A stretch of 33,662 nucleotides of DNA from DATCSE01 sp036568605 (GCA_036568605.1 DATCSE010000358.1:1-33662); one strand, 5' to 3'; shown: positions 15,954-24,287, counted from the first letter of the stretch. The notes: generated by a model not told the origin, from the letters alone. Translations and numbers: made by a program.

Positions 15954-16370
15954 CTAGTCCCGAAGCGGCAGTGCGATGCCCTGCGCGTTGAAAACCTCCT
16001 TGACGGCTGCCAAGCCATTCAGTGCGGCGGGAAAGCCTGCGTAGACCGACATCTGCATCACGACCTCCAGGATTTCACGGGGGGTACATCCAACGTGCAA
16101 TGCGGCGTGGATGTGGACACGCAACTGCGGCGCGGCGTTGCCCATGGCGCACAGTGCGGCTACGACTGCGATCTCGCGTTCGCGCAGGCCCAGGCCTGTT
16201 CGGGAGTAGATGTCACCGAACGGATACTCCAGGAGGTAGTTCGTGAACTCGGGGAAGGAAGACGCGAGGTCCTCCACGACCTGCATTCCCGCATCGCCGT
16301 CCACGCGCGCCAGCATTTCCTCGCCGCGCGCACGCCGGTTCGACTTGATCGGTTCATCAATTGCTTCCAT
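15954..16370 (-). CDS. carboxymuconolactone decarboxylase (CMD)-family protein
   Basis: The protein has 138 residues. It shows the CMD fold signature: LREREIAVVAALCAMGNAAP, QLRVHIHAALHVGCTPREIL, and EVVMQMSVYAGFPAALNG. There is no AhpD-type CxxC pair, so it is closer to gamma-CMD (PcaC-like) proteins than to peroxidase partners. The chosen ATG at 16370 gives the normal family length of about 130. It is divergent from the LysR gene 91 bases away, the classic layout for a regulator and its target, and is followed by the DsbA-like gene. No other protocatechuate genes are in the window, so a true pcaC function is doubtful. Confidence 0.85.
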   Translation of the reverse strand: MEAIDEPIKSNRRARGEEMLARVDGDAGMQVVEDLASSFPEFTNYLLEYPFGDIYSRTGLGLREREIAVVAALCAMGNAAPQLRVHIHAALHVGCTPREILEVVMQMSVYAGFPAALNGLAAVKEVFNAQGIALPLRD

Positions 16371-16448
16371 CGGTTGCTGCTCTCTCGTTGCTGTCGATGG
16401 AGGGCACTCTAGGTCCGGGGGGCCGATCGCGGAATGACCATGTGTGTG

Positions 16449-16463
16449 ATACCTTGCTGGTAT
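16449..16463 (+). promoter_or_regulatory. LysR-type box overlapping the lysR start codon
   Basis: ATACC-TTGCT-GGTAT is a perfect 5-bp inverted repeat with the T-N11-A spacing (T16450, A16462) typical of LysR-type sites. The right arm includes the first two bases of the regulator's ATG. Binding there would repress the regulator itself and sit about 80 bases before the divergent CMD gene. Confidence 0.6.
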
Positions 16464-17340
16464 GACAGATCGGCTGGATTCGCGCTCCCTTCGGCAATTC
16501 GTGGCGGTTGCGGAGACACTGAGTTTTCGGCAGGCCGCCGAGACGCTGCATATCAGCCAGCCGCCGCTGAGCCGTGCCATTCGGCAGCTGGAAAGCCGCC
16601 TGGGTACACCCTTGTTCGAGCGCGATACCCATAGCGTGGCGCTCACGCCGGCCGGGCAGCGGTTGCTGCCGCTCGCGCGCCGGATCCTGCGCTTGATGGC
16701 GGAAGCACAAGAAACCGTCTCGGCCCCGCATGTGCCGGCTCGGCTGCGGATCGGCATCACGTCGGCCCTCGAATCTCAATGGTTCGAGAAAGTGCTCCGG
16801 ACCATGGAGGCCGCAGGCGTCCGGCCGGCGGTCAGCAGCGACACATCTCCGCGGCTTGTGCATATGCTGTCTCGCGGGCGCCTCGACGCCGCATTCATCG
16901 CCCTGCCGACTCGAGCGCCAGGTCTCGAAGTGGACGTGCTGGAAAGGCAGCCCCTGATCGCGGTCTTGCAGGCCGGTCACCGCCTTTCGCGTCGCAAGGT
17001 AGTCTCGCTTCGGGATCTTGCGTCCGATGCGCTCTTCTGGTTTCGGCGCGCCCGTCAACCGGCCTTCTTCGATCACTGCCGCGCGGTGTTTGACCAGCAC
17101 GGATATGCCCCCGTCTTGCTGGAGGAGCCCGAGGATCATCACGTGTTGCTTGCCGCGGTGGCCAGCGGCCGCGGTGTAGCGCTGCTCCCATCATCCTTCG
17201 CCGCAATCCGACGCGACGGAGTCACATACAGACCGCTGCGTGAAGGATCCGAGCTGTATGTCGGCATTGGATTGGCAACAAGCGAAGACCGCTCGGACGT
17301 CCGGCAGTTCGTGCTGCGCATGCTCCAGAAGGATTCATAG
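16462..17340 (+). CDS. LysR-family transcriptional regulator
   Basis: The protein has 292 residues. The N-terminal winged helix is at about 1-62: LRQFVAVAETLSFRQAAETL, HISQPPLSRAIRQLESRLG, and the wing TPLFERDTHSVALTPAG. A short linker helix and a two-lobe effector domain follow (LRIGITSALESQWFEKVLRT, GRLDAAFIALPTRAPGLEVD, VASGRGVALLPSS). It most likely controls the divergent CMD-family and DsbA-like genes and itself through the box at its start codon. The effector is unknown; aromatic-ring metabolites would fit a CMD target. Confidence 0.9.
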   Translation: MTDRLDSRSLRQFVAVAETLSFRQAAETLHISQPPLSRAIRQLESRLGTPLFERDTHSVALTPAGQRLLPLARRILRLMAEAQETVSAPHVPARLRIGITSALESQWFEKVLRTMEAAGVRPAVSSDTSPRLVHMLSRGRLDAAFIALPTRAPGLEVDVLERQPLIAVLQAGHRLSRRKVVSLRDLASDALFWFRRARQPAFFDHCRAVFDQHGYAPVLLEEPEDHHVLLAAVASGRGVALLPSSFAAIRRDGVTYRPLREGSELYVGIGLATSEDRSDVRQFVLRMLQKDS

Positions 17341-17381
17341 CCCCAGCGCGGCCGCCTTGGAGGGCTGAATCGGTGATGCGC

Positions 17382-17765
17382 CTACGGCATCGGGCGTGCC
17401 GAACCCGCCGTCATGACATAGCGAACGTCTACTGCTTCGATGCGGCCGTAGCTCATCGGCAGGATCACGAGTTGCTCGGCGTTGGAGCCGACCTCGACAG
17501 TGAAGGCATGACCTTCGACGAGGCGGGCGTTGTCGCCGTCGCGCCTGATCACCTCGTAGCGGCCAGCCGGCAGAGCTCCCGGCACGTACCAGATGGTCGT
17601 GCCCGGCCATGGCCCTGCACCGCGGTTGATGAGCGGACGGCTGTGGTCCTGCCAACCAGCGGCCAAGCCCGGCGCGTTGCCCGCCGGGATGCCGGTTTGG
17701 ATGGCGGCACAGCCGCACAGCGCGAGCGTCAGGCTCGCGGCAAGGAATGCGGTTCGATCGAACAT
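17382..17765 (-). CDS. small predicted lipoprotein of unknown function
   Basis: The protein has 127 residues. The signal ends in a lipobox-like ALCGC, so Cys19 would be lipidated (SLTALCGCAAIQ-type end after a hydrophobic run). The mature part is rich in beta structure (TTIWYVPGALPAGRYEVIRR, EGHAFTVEVGSNAEQLVIL). AAGGAGA precedes the ATG. I do not recognise a family. It lies tail to tail with the LysR gene and downstream of the hydrolase remnant on the same strand. Confidence 0.7.
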   Translation of the reverse strand: MFDRTAFLAASLTLALCGCAAIQTGIPAGNAPGLAAGWQDHSRPLINRGAGPWPGTTIWYVPGALPAGRYEVIRRDGDNARLVEGHAFTVEVGSNAEQLVILPMSYGRIEAVDVRYVMTAGSARPMP

Positions 17766-17819
17766 GAGTGTTCTCCTTGATCGGATCTGAGGGACATCCT
17801 GGTGTCCCTTGGCGAGACA

Positions 17820-18035
17820 CTACAGCAGCTGCAGGAAGGCCATCAAGTGCTCCAGCACGGCGTCGGTCGCCTGGCGCTGCGGGAAGTGTCCGAGGCCCGG
17901 CGAGACAACGCGTGCGTAGCTGCCGCCGAACAGGCTTTCCTTGCCGTCGGAGGCCGACGGATCGTTGCATGGGTCATGGCCGCCGTGCAGGACCAAGGTC
18001 TGATCGGGGCAGTCCGCTGGGACGAACGGAGGACG
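17820..18035 (-). pseudogene. alpha/beta-hydrolase C-terminal remnant
   Basis: The minus strand encodes RPPFVPADCPDQTLVLHGGHD, then DPCNDPSASDGKESLFGGSY, ARVVSPGLGHFPQRQATDAV and LEHLMAFLQLL before a TAG at 17820-17822. This is the last quarter of an alpha/beta hydrolase: the catalytic acid after LHGGHD and the catalytic His in GLGHFPQRQ. There is no start codon or nucleophile elbow upstream. Instead the DNA runs directly, in another frame, into the end of the esterase gene at 18073. The rest of the gene has been lost, probably by a deletion that joined it to its neighbour. Confidence 0.65.
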
Positions 18036-18072
18036 GCTTCGGATCAGCCGCGACGGCGCGCGAGTGCGCGAT

Positions 18073-19143
18073 TCACCCTCCGACAGGCATCACGTTCTGA
18101 AAGAAGAACCGCACCATCTCCTTCGTCGCGTCGGGGCCCTTTGCATCGGTGTATGACCCGAGCGGGCTGCCACCTGACCATGCATGCCCGGCGCCGTGCA
18201 CGACCCAATGCTCGGCAAGCACGCGTCCGCCGACGTCACGGTAGATCTGGCGAGTGAACTCGCGTCCATTCTCGCTGCGCATGCGCTGAAGCTCGGGTTC
18301 CGCCGTGCTGGCGCAGCCGGCCATGAGATGCTCCCCATTGACCGGATGCACTGTCGTGTCGCGATCTCCGTGAAAGACGATCATGGGCCGCGTCGCTGCG
18401 GTGGCTGCCGGTCGTGCCGGGCCGTGCTTCATCGCCTCGAACGCCATATGGGCGTTGCTGGCCGAGCCCACCGGCAATCCGGAATGCACGCCGATGGCCG
18501 CGTACAGGTCGGGATAGGTTTCGCCGAGGATGGCCGCCATCGCACCGCCGGCGGACAGGCCGGCGACGTAGACGCGCCGCGGATCGATGCCGTAGCGCTT
18601 CATCACCTCGCGGGTCAGCTCGGCCAGCAAGGCCGGCTCGCCTCGGCCTCGCCGCTGGTGGTTGTGCTTGAACCAGTTCCAGCAGCGCGAGGGATTGGCG
18701 CTGTGTGCCTGCGCCGGATAGAGGACAAAGAAATCGCCACCGCGCCCCGCCTCGTTCATGCGCGTGCCGGCCGCAAAGTCGTCAGGATCCTGCGTGCACC
18801 CATGCAGCATCACGACCATGGGCAAGGCCTGGCCCTGGTAAGCCGGCGGGACATAGAGCTTGTAGTCACGCGTTCCGGCGGCGTGCGCAAAGCTGCCGGT
18901 GATGAATCGGCTGGCGCGCTCTTCGGCGCGGGGGGCGGGTGGCGGGACCGACGCGCCGATGTTGGCGTCGACGTCGCGGTCGATGTCGATCTCGCGCGCC
19001 GCCACCTCGATGACGTTGTCGTCCTCGGGTGACGCTGGGGTGCCGCGAAGTGCGGCTTGAATTGCAGCGGTTGCCGCCAGCAGATCACCGGCGCGGGTCA
19101 AGCGCGTGGCGTCGGCCATCAAGTGTGCAAAGGACGTAGGCAT
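18073..19143 (-). CDS. PHB depolymerase-family esterase (Esterase_PHB/LpqC type)
   Basis: The protein has 356 residues without a clear signal peptide. After about 80 variable residues comes the hydrolase fold: YKLYVPPAYQGQALPMVVML, HGCTQDPDDFAAGTRMN, the lipase box GLSAGG (195-200, nucleophile Ser197), FHGDRDTTVHPVNG (catalytic acid Asp260 or Asp262) and GAGHAWSGG with His320. Family members cleave polyhydroxybutyrate or aryl esters such as feruloyl esters. The lack of a signal and the extra N-terminal part argue for a cytoplasmic or accessory esterase. Its start is 18 bases after the stop of the ribbon-helix-helix gene, so the two look like one operon. Confidence 0.88.
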   Translation of the reverse strand: MPTSFAHLMADATRLTRAGDLLAATAAIQAALRGTPASPEDDNVIEVAAREIDIDRDVDANIGASVPPPAPRAEERASRFITGSFAHAAGTRDYKLYVPPAYQGQALPMVVMLHGCTQDPDDFAAGTRMNEAGRGGDFFVLYPAQAHSANPSRCWNWFKHNHQRRGRGEPALLAELTREVMKRYGIDPRRVYVAGLSAGGAMAAILGETYPDLYAAIGVHSGLPVGSASNAHMAFEAMKHGPARPAATAATRPMIVFHGDRDTTVHPVNGEHLMAGCASTAEPELQRMRSENGREFTRQIYRDVGGRVLAEHWVVHGAGHAWSGGSPLGSYTDAKGPDATKEMVRFFFQNVMPVGG

Positions 19144-19161
19144 GTCGTTCGGGAAAGAGGT

Positions 19162-19593
19162 TCACCGCATGCGGCCGGCCAGTGCGGCTTTCACGGCAGG
19201 ACTCGCATGCAAGGCACCGAGGACCGTGATCGATCCGATGGTGGACTTGGCCAGTTCGGGCGTGACATCCGGCGCTATCGAGGCCAGGCCCAGCACGCGT
19301 ATGTGCAGCACCTGCTTGGCCTTTTGCGCGGCACGCAGCTCGTCGGCAGTGAAATGCTGGATTCCCAGTACCAACGTCTTGCGGGATACCGCCTGCTTGA
19401 CGGCGTCCGCGTGCGCCGCGAGCTGATTCCGGATGGCAGTGCGTATCAGGTCGGTGCGGTTGGCGTAGAAGCCTTCCTGCACCAGAAGATCGATCTGTCC
19501 CAGATCGACGTAGCCGATGTTGATCGTGATCTTCTCATCGACGGGCTTGGCGACCGTGGCCGATGTGGCACTGCGGGCTGGCATGGAGACCAT
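19162..19593 (-). CDS. CopG/ribbon-helix-helix family DNA-binding protein
   Basis: The protein has 143 residues from the preferred ATG 19593; ATG 19584 is the alternative. Residues about 20-60 (DEKITINIGYVDLGQIDLLV, QEGFYANRTDLIRTAIRNQL) read as a ribbon-helix-helix: a beta strand and two helices with the NRTDLIRTAI second helix. The remaining 80 residues (FTADELRAAQKAKQVLHIRV) are of unknown fold. A longer TTG start would lie inside the palindrome at 19601-19616, which is better explained as its operator. It precedes and probably regulates the esterase gene. No toxin partner is seen, so a toxin-antitoxin role is unlikely. Confidence 0.75.
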   Translation of the reverse strand: MVSMPARSATSATVAKPVDEKITINIGYVDLGQIDLLVQEGFYANRTDLIRTAIRNQLAAHADAVKQAVSRKTLVLGIQHFTADELRAAQKAKQVLHIRVLGLASIAPDVTPELAKSTIGSITVLGALHASPAVKAALAGRMR

Positions 19594-19600
19594 CTTAACA

Positions 19601-19616
19601 CCATCCAAGTGGATGG
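19601..19616 (-). promoter_or_regulatory. palindrome just upstream of the ribbon-helix-helix gene, likely operator
   Basis: CCATCCAAGTGGATGG has perfect 7-bp arms around two central bases. It lies 8 bases before the ATG at 19593. Ribbon-helix-helix proteins commonly bind short palindromes over their own promoter, so autoregulation of this gene and the esterase is the simplest reading. Confidence 0.5.
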
Positions 19617-19632
19617 CGCAATCTCGTTTTGC

Positions 19633-20622
19633 TTACGGATTGTCCCGGGCCGCCAGCGCGCGCGAACGAAACTCCGTCGGCGAAAGTCCATAGGTGGCAC
19701 GGAATGCCTTGCTGAAATGGCTGGCATCGGCAAAGCCCCAATGCCTGGCGATCTCGGCGATCTGGCGCGCTGCCAGCGTGGTGCCTTCCAGGTCGCGACG
19801 GCACATGGCGAGGCGGCGATTGCGGATGTGCGACGACACCGTCATCTCCGTGTCTTCGAACAGCTTGTGGACGTTGCGCTCGGTCATGCCGAACGCACGC
19901 GCCAGCGAGCTCACGCCGAGCGACGGATCCGTCAGGTTCGTCTCGATGTGACGCTGCACCTGCTCCAGCCGCACGCGGCGCAGGCGCGGCGGTGGCAAGT
20001 CGGGCTGGTCGCTGAGGCAGACGGTCAGCAGATCCAGCGTGATCTCCAGCATCTGCTGCCGCTTCGCGGCCGGCACGTCGCCCATGCGCTGCATCAGCGC
20101 ACGGAAGTGATCCATGAACAGGCCGCCGACTCCGTTTCGGCCGTCCATGGGTCGGCCTACGAGGTCGCGCACTCGCGGCATGCGGCGCAATAGATCAGGC
20201 TCAGGCACCAGCAGCGACATCTGGCGCAGGCTGTCGCCGGTCATGAACGCCATCGGTTGGGTACTGTCCCACAACGTGAACATCCCTTCCGTGAGGCACA
20301 GCTCGCGATCGTCGCCAAAGCGCAGTGTCTCGCGGCCCTCCGCGATCATCACGACCGTGAGATAGGCCTCGTCGTCGCGGGCGATCTGTGCGCGGGCCCG
20401 CGTTCCGCTGACGCGGGCCGATGCGGTGCAGTCGGTCAGTCGCATGCGGTCGACACGGTGCTGGTGCATGTAGGCCGGAAAGCGCTCACAGGCGATCTTG
20501 GGAATGTCCCAGTTCAAGTGCGCGTCGACGATCACCTCTCGCCAGGCTTCGAATTGACGACCGGCTGGAAGCGCGTGCGACGTCCAGACTTCTCGCTGCT
20601 GCGATGGGGAGGAGGTACTCAT
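19633..20622 (-). CDS. AraC-family transcriptional regulator (FeaR-like architecture)
   Basis: The protein has 329 residues from ATG 20622. The N-terminal domain (WTSHALPAGRQFEAWREVIV, AYLTVVMIAEGRETLRFGDD) matches the cupin-like AraC-binding-like domain of FeaR-type regulators. The last 100 residues hold two helix-turn-helix units: VSSLARAFGMTERNVHKLFE and QIAEIARHWGFADASHFSKA, then FRATYGLSPTEFRSR. In-frame codons upstream of 20622 exist but do not look like this family. It is divergent from the lipoprotein gene at 20944 and lies before the ribbon-helix-helix/esterase pair on the same strand. Either could be its target. Confidence 0.88.
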   Translation of the reverse strand: MSTSSPSQQREVWTSHALPAGRQFEAWREVIVDAHLNWDIPKIACERFPAYMHQHRVDRMRLTDCTASARVSGTRARAQIARDDEAYLTVVMIAEGRETLRFGDDRELCLTEGMFTLWDSTQPMAFMTGDSLRQMSLLVPEPDLLRRMPRVRDLVGRPMDGRNGVGGLFMDHFRALMQRMGDVPAAKRQQMLEITLDLLTVCLSDQPDLPPPRLRRVRLEQVQRHIETNLTDPSLGVSSLARAFGMTERNVHKLFEDTEMTVSSHIRNRRLAMCRRDLEGTTLAARQIAEIARHWGFADASHFSKAFRATYGLSPTEFRSRALAARDNP

Positions 20623-20943
20623 GAATCTTCGGTCAACGTCGGACAAGGGGCGAGGAGCCTGTCTCCACACCATGGGCCGGGAGGGTACGGCGCCAGTCGG
20701 AGCGACACATGATGAATCGGTGACACGCGGTGCTGCGCTGATGCAACAGGCGCTGGTTCGCGAAGGAATGCTCACTTGGTCGAACGTGAACTCGCCAGGC
20801 ACGGCGGGCGTACGAGGCGCAAGACTGACCTACGCTGGCGAAGGTCCCCCGATCGATCCGCAAGTTTCGGCGCTCGAACGGGTACCACCCGGGCCGCGCT
20901 CAATGCAAGCGTGGCTTACCTCACACAGTGCGCTACCAGACCC
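20623..20943 (+). other. divergent intergenic region between the AraC and lipoprotein genes
   Basis: About 320 bases. It should contain the promoters of both genes. Short open frames cross it on both strands but have no domain features. I could not pick a convincing promoter or direct repeat by eye. Confidence 0.4.
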
Positions 20944-21663
20944 ATGACACCTTCTCGAACCCTCACAGTCCTTTCCGCCGCATGCCTGTGCGCGATCCTC
21001 GCAGCATGCGGTGGCGGCGGCGATTCATCCGAACCCGAGACGCCTGCCGGGCCGACCTTCGCTTCCTGCTTCGATGTGACCGCCGGCGTGGCCTTCGTCG
21101 AAAAGTCCACGGATGAAGGCGGCGATGATGCTGGCCGCAACAGCGTCCTGCTGGTCAAGGAGGCTTTCGAGGGCGCGGTGCGCAGCGGCAGCGTCGTGAT
21201 GTCGGACAACACCAGTACCGCGGTTCGATCTTCCGCGTTCTACTGGTCGCAGGAATCCAATGGCGTTCGTTTCTGGGGCTTCCTGGACTACGACAACACC
21301 GGCAGTGCCCAGGCCAAGACCGTGCATTCCGATGGCTTCACGCTGCCGCTGGCGATGCAGGCAGGGCAGTCCGCCACGCTCAATTACACCGACACGGCCA
21401 CTCAGCTGACCGGCACCTCGGCCGGACAGGTCGCCACCACGACGCGCCAGGAGACATGGACCTTCGAGGGCTTCGAGACGCTCACCCTGGGCGGCAAGAC
21501 GTTCACGGGTACCTGCAGGATCAAGACACTCCAAACCACGGAGGATGGACCGTCCACACTGTGGTTTGCGAAGGGATTCGGGCTCATCCGTTCTCTGCAC
21601 ACGAACACCGCCGGTGCGGTCCAGGAGGAGTCGGTCCTGGAGACCGTCACGACACAGCCATGA
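20944..21663 (+). CDS. predicted lipoprotein of unknown function
   Basis: The protein has 239 residues from ATG 20944. The signal peptide ends in ILAAC with Cys22 as lipidation site, followed by a GGGGDSSEPETPAGP linker. The mature part is Thr/Ser-rich beta structure (TALNYTDTATQL-like runs, QETWTFEGFETLTLGGKTFT) with two further cysteines (ASCFDV, GTCRIK). This is the build of many Burkholderiales outer-membrane lipoproteins of unknown role. The C-terminal third (LWFAKGFGLIRSLHTNTAGA) resembles small DUF-type periplasmic proteins. No function is assigned. Confidence 0.75.
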   Translation: MTPSRTLTVLSAACLCAILAACGGGGDSSEPETPAGPTFASCFDVTAGVAFVEKSTDEGGDDAGRNSVLLVKEAFEGAVRSGSVVMSDNTSTAVRSSAFYWSQESNGVRFWGFLDYDNTGSAQAKTVHSDGFTLPLAMQAGQSATLNYTDTATQLTGTSAGQVATTTRQETWTFEGFETLTLGGKTFTGTCRIKTLQTTEDGPSTLWFAKGFGLIRSLHTNTAGAVQEESVLETVTTQP

Positions 21664-21715
21664 GCGCCGCTCGCGCCGGGGCCTTGCTTCCATCGTGGCC
21701 CGCGGACGTCGAGAC

Positions 21716-22696
21716 TCACCTCGAGCTCTCTGCCGCTCCTGGCCGCCTGTAGCTGTAGTTCTTGTTCAACCGTTCGAGCAAGTAGTCTCCGTACCGGACC
21801 GGCGGATAGTGCGGCGGGTTCTCGGGTCCGGTACAGCCTGGCAGGCACTCGATGATCGTGTCCATGCTGGGGTCGAAAAAGTACGGCAGCGAGTACCGGT
21901 CGCCACCGGAGCGGTTGATGACGCGATGCGGCGTCGACACGAAGCGGTTGTTCGTCCAGCGTGCCAGCATGTCGCCGACGTTGAGCACGAAGGTGTCGTC
22001 CATCGGCGGCGCGTCTATCCAGTCGCCGCCGCGCGGGCGCACCTGCAATCCACCGGAATTGTCCTGTGCGAGCACGGTGATGATCCCGTAGTCCGTGTGC
22101 GGAGCCGAGCCGAACTGGTCGTCCGGGCCGGGCTGCTGAGGCGGATAGTGCAGCGCGCGCAGAAACGTGGTCGGCCGCTCGAAATGATGGTCCAGCGCGT
22201 GTGCCGGCAGCCCCAGGCTGATCGCGATCAGTCGCACGATGTGGCGCGCCACCGCGTCCACCGCGCGCTCGAATTGCGTCATGCGCGCCTTGAAGGTCGG
22301 CAGCCAGTGCGGCCACTGGTTGGGGCCCTGCAGCGGCTCCCCGGCCAGCAATGCCGGGTCGTCCAGCGGCAGCTCGTGCATCAGCATCAGCGACTCGCTC
22401 ATGTTCGGTTGCGTCACGCGCGCGACCGACGACGTCACGATGGTCGAACTCGCGATGCCCATGTAGCCGCGGTGAAAGGCGTTGATCGCGATCGACTGCT
22501 TCTGTGCCAGCGTCGAGGCATGGAACTCGCGCGATGCCGCGAAGGCGGCCGCAGTGGTCTCGGGCGCGACGCCGTGGCCGCGGATATAGGCGAAGCCGAT
22601 CGTGCTCAAGGCCTGGTAGAGCGCCGCGGCGGCCGGCCCGGCCGCGGCCATGTCGAGGTCGAGTTTGCCTTGCAGATCGATCACGGGAATGGACAC
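21716..22696 (-). CDS. isopenicillin N synthase-family 2-oxoglutarate/Fe(II) oxygenase
   Basis: The protein has 326 residues. It has the N-terminal DIOX-N part (IPVIDLQG, GFAYIRGHGV) and a jelly-roll core with the iron triad His200-Thr-Asp202 (SAPHTDYGIITVLAQD) and His257 (STPHRV). The 2-oxoglutarate-binding Arg267-x-Ser269 (GDRYSLPYFF) is also present. All catalytic residues are present, so an oxygenase using 2-oxoglutarate is likely rather than an IPNS proper. The GTG start follows AAGGAGAACCT. It is the last gene of the importer/GntR operon, 15 bases after the regulator. Substrates in this family include thymine, gibberellins and amines; a hydroxylation of the imported compound is inferred. 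Confidence 0.88.
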   Translation of the reverse strand: MSIPVIDLQGKLDLDMAAAGPAAAALYQALSTIGFAYIRGHGVAPETTAAAFAASREFHASTLAQKQSIAINAFHRGYMGIASSTIVTSSVARVTQPNMSESLMLMHELPLDDPALLAGEPLQGPNQWPHWLPTFKARMTQFERAVDAVARHIVRLIAISLGLPAHALDHHFERPTTFLRALHYPPQQPGPDDQFGSAPHTDYGIITVLAQDNSGGLQVRPRGGDWIDAPPMDDTFVLNVGDMLARWTNNRFVSTPHRVINRSGGDRYSLPYFFDPSMDTIIECLPGCTGPENPPHYPPVRYGDYLLERLNKNYSYRRPGAAESSR

Positions 22697-22711
22697 AGGT
22701 TCTCCTTGCGT

Positions 22712-23491
22712 TCAGGCGGTGGTGGCGCCGCGGGGCCGGCCCGGGCCGCGCTTCGGGGCGCCCTCGTGCAGGCGCAGGCGGGCAGGGCGGTCGAAACTCG
22801 CCGGCCGCGCGAGGAAGGCTTCGCGTGTCATGGCCCACGCGCGGGTCACCAGGTCCCGCACCACGGCCTCGGCACGCGCAGGGTCGCCGGCGCGGATCGC
22901 CGCGATCATTCTGCGGTTGGCACGGATCGCGAGCGGCAGCATCTGCGCCTGCTCGAGGTAGGCCCAGTGGCGGTAGCGCAGGGCCGGCTTGTCGAGCTGT
23001 GCGAGCAGGCTGGCGAGCACCGGGTTGCCGCTGTCGCGGTGCAGCACGCCGGTCAGCTCGACGTTGGCCTGGAAGGCGGTTTCGAGTTCGTGGCGCGCGA
23101 GCGCCTGCTCCATCCGCCGCAGGCATGCCGTCAAGCGGGCGACGCTGGCGGCGCGCTCCGGCGCGGCGGCGAGCGTGGCCGCGGCCAGCGCTTCGAGCGG
23201 CACGCGGCAACTGTAGATGTGGTCGAGGTTCTCGACCGTCATCGGCGCCACGTGGACGCCGTAGCGCGGCTTGCGCGTCACCAGCCCGTTGGCCTCGAGC
23301 AGCCGCAGCGCCTCGCGCAGCGGTGTGCGGCTGATCCTGAAGAACTCGCACAGGTCCGCTTCGATCAGCCGCGTGCCGGGCGCGAACTCGCGCGTGATGA
23401 TCTTGTGCTCCAGCAGCGCCAGCATGTCGAGTGCCAGCGGCGCGAACGCGGCGTCTTCATCGGCTTCGATCGGGGGCGTCATCGCTGGCAT
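22712..23491 (-). CDS. GntR-family regulator with FCD effector domain
   Basis: The protein has 259 residues. The winged helix spans about 20-85 (ALDMLALLEHKIITREFAPG, DLCEFFRISRTPLREALRLL, EANGLVTRKPRYGVHV). An all-helical FCD domain with metal/acid ligand residues follows (YSCRVPLEALAAATLA, NVELTGVLHRDSGNPVLASL, NRRMIAAIRAGDPARAEAVV). The tail is basic (KRGPGRPRG, AT-hook-like). Its ATG overlaps the stop of the second permease (TGATG), showing co-translation within the importer operon. It probably binds the 27390-27409 palindrome and controls this operon plus the divergent nucleoside hydrolase. Confidence 0.88.
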   Translation of the reverse strand: MPAMTPPIEADEDAAFAPLALDMLALLEHKIITREFAPGTRLIEADLCEFFRISRTPLREALRLLEANGLVTRKPRYGVHVAPMTVENLDHIYSCRVPLEALAAATLAAAPERAASVARLTACLRRMEQALARHELETAFQANVELTGVLHRDSGNPVLASLLAQLDKPALRYRHWAYLEQAQMLPLAIRANRRMIAAIRAGDPARAEAVVRDLVTRAWAMTREAFLARPASFDRPARLRLHEGAPKRGPGRPRGATTA

Positions 23492-24279
23492 CAGAAGCGC
23501 TCGATCTTGAGCCCGACGAGCTTCTCGGTCGCGACCACGACGATCAGCGCCATCACGATGCTCATCGTCGAGACGGCGGCGGCCTCGGGCGTGAAGTTGA
23601 AGCGCAGGTAGTCGAACAGCTGCAGCGGCAAGGTCGCGCCGCCGACGTCCTTCAGCAGGTACGAGATGCCGAAGGTGTCGAACGAGATGATGAAGGCGAA
23701 CAGGCAGCCGTTGATCACGCCCGGCTTGATCAGCGGCAGCGTGATGCGCCGAAAGCTCGCCCATGGCGTGGCGCCCAGGTTGCGCGCGGCCAGGTCCCAG
23801 TTGGCATCGAAGCCGTGCAGTGCCGTCACGACATTGAGGAAGACGAAGGGCAGGGTGATCAGCACATGGCCGACGATCATGCCGACGCCCCAGCGCGTGC
23901 CGACGCCGATCGCGTAGAAGAAGAACAGCAGGGCCATCGCCGTCAGCACCTCGGGCAGCAGCAGCGGCAGCAGGATGGCGACGCGCACGGCCTCTTTGCC
24001 GCGTGCCGCGAAGCGCACGTAGTAGAGCGCGGCCGCCACGCCGACGACGCCCGAGATCGCCGTGGCCGCGAGCGCAAGCCAGAGCGAGCGCACGATCGCG
24101 TCGATGAAGACCTGGTTGTTCAGGAAGGCCGCGAACCAGCGCAGCGACAGGCCGCGCGGCGGGAAGGTCAGGAACGGTCCGGCGTTGAACGACGCGCCGA
24201 CGACGACCAGGATGGGCGCCAGCAGGTAGGCGCAGATCAGCAGGCAGAACAGGGCGAGCAGGGCACGTGAGGCGCGCAT
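23491..24279 (-). CDS. ABC transporter permease, PotC-like (spermidine/putrescine class)
   Basis: The protein has 262 residues from ATG 24279; a GTG at 24291 that overlaps the previous stop is the alternative. It has six predicted membrane segments, the first at about 8-28 (ALLALFCLLICAYLLAPILV). The EAA loop that docks to the ATPase is NLGATPWASFRRITLPLIKP. Residues SLWLALAATAISGVVGVAAA and LPFVFLNVVTALHGFDANW are typical of the PotC/PhnU-like group. With the other permease it forms the membrane channel. The stop overlaps the GntR start. Confidence 0.9.
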   Translation of the reverse strand: MRASRALLALFCLLICAYLLAPILVVVGASFNAGPFLTFPPRGLSLRWFAAFLNNQVFIDAIVRSLWLALAATAISGVVGVAAALYYVRFAARGKEAVRVAILLPLLLPEVLTAMALLFFFYAIGVGTRWGVGMIVGHVLITLPFVFLNVVTALHGFDANWDLAARNLGATPWASFRRITLPLIKPGVINGCLFAFIISFDTFGISYLLKDVGGATLPLQLFDYLRFNFTPEAAAVSTMSIVMALIVVVATEKLVGLKIERF

Positions 24280-24287
24280 ACGGAAAC

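Noticed and set aside
21545..23611. A 688-codon open frame on the plus strand
   Set aside because: It is antisense to the oxygenase and GntR genes, which have clear catalytic and helix-turn-helix motifs; the plus frame shows only Arg/Gly/Val-rich filler.
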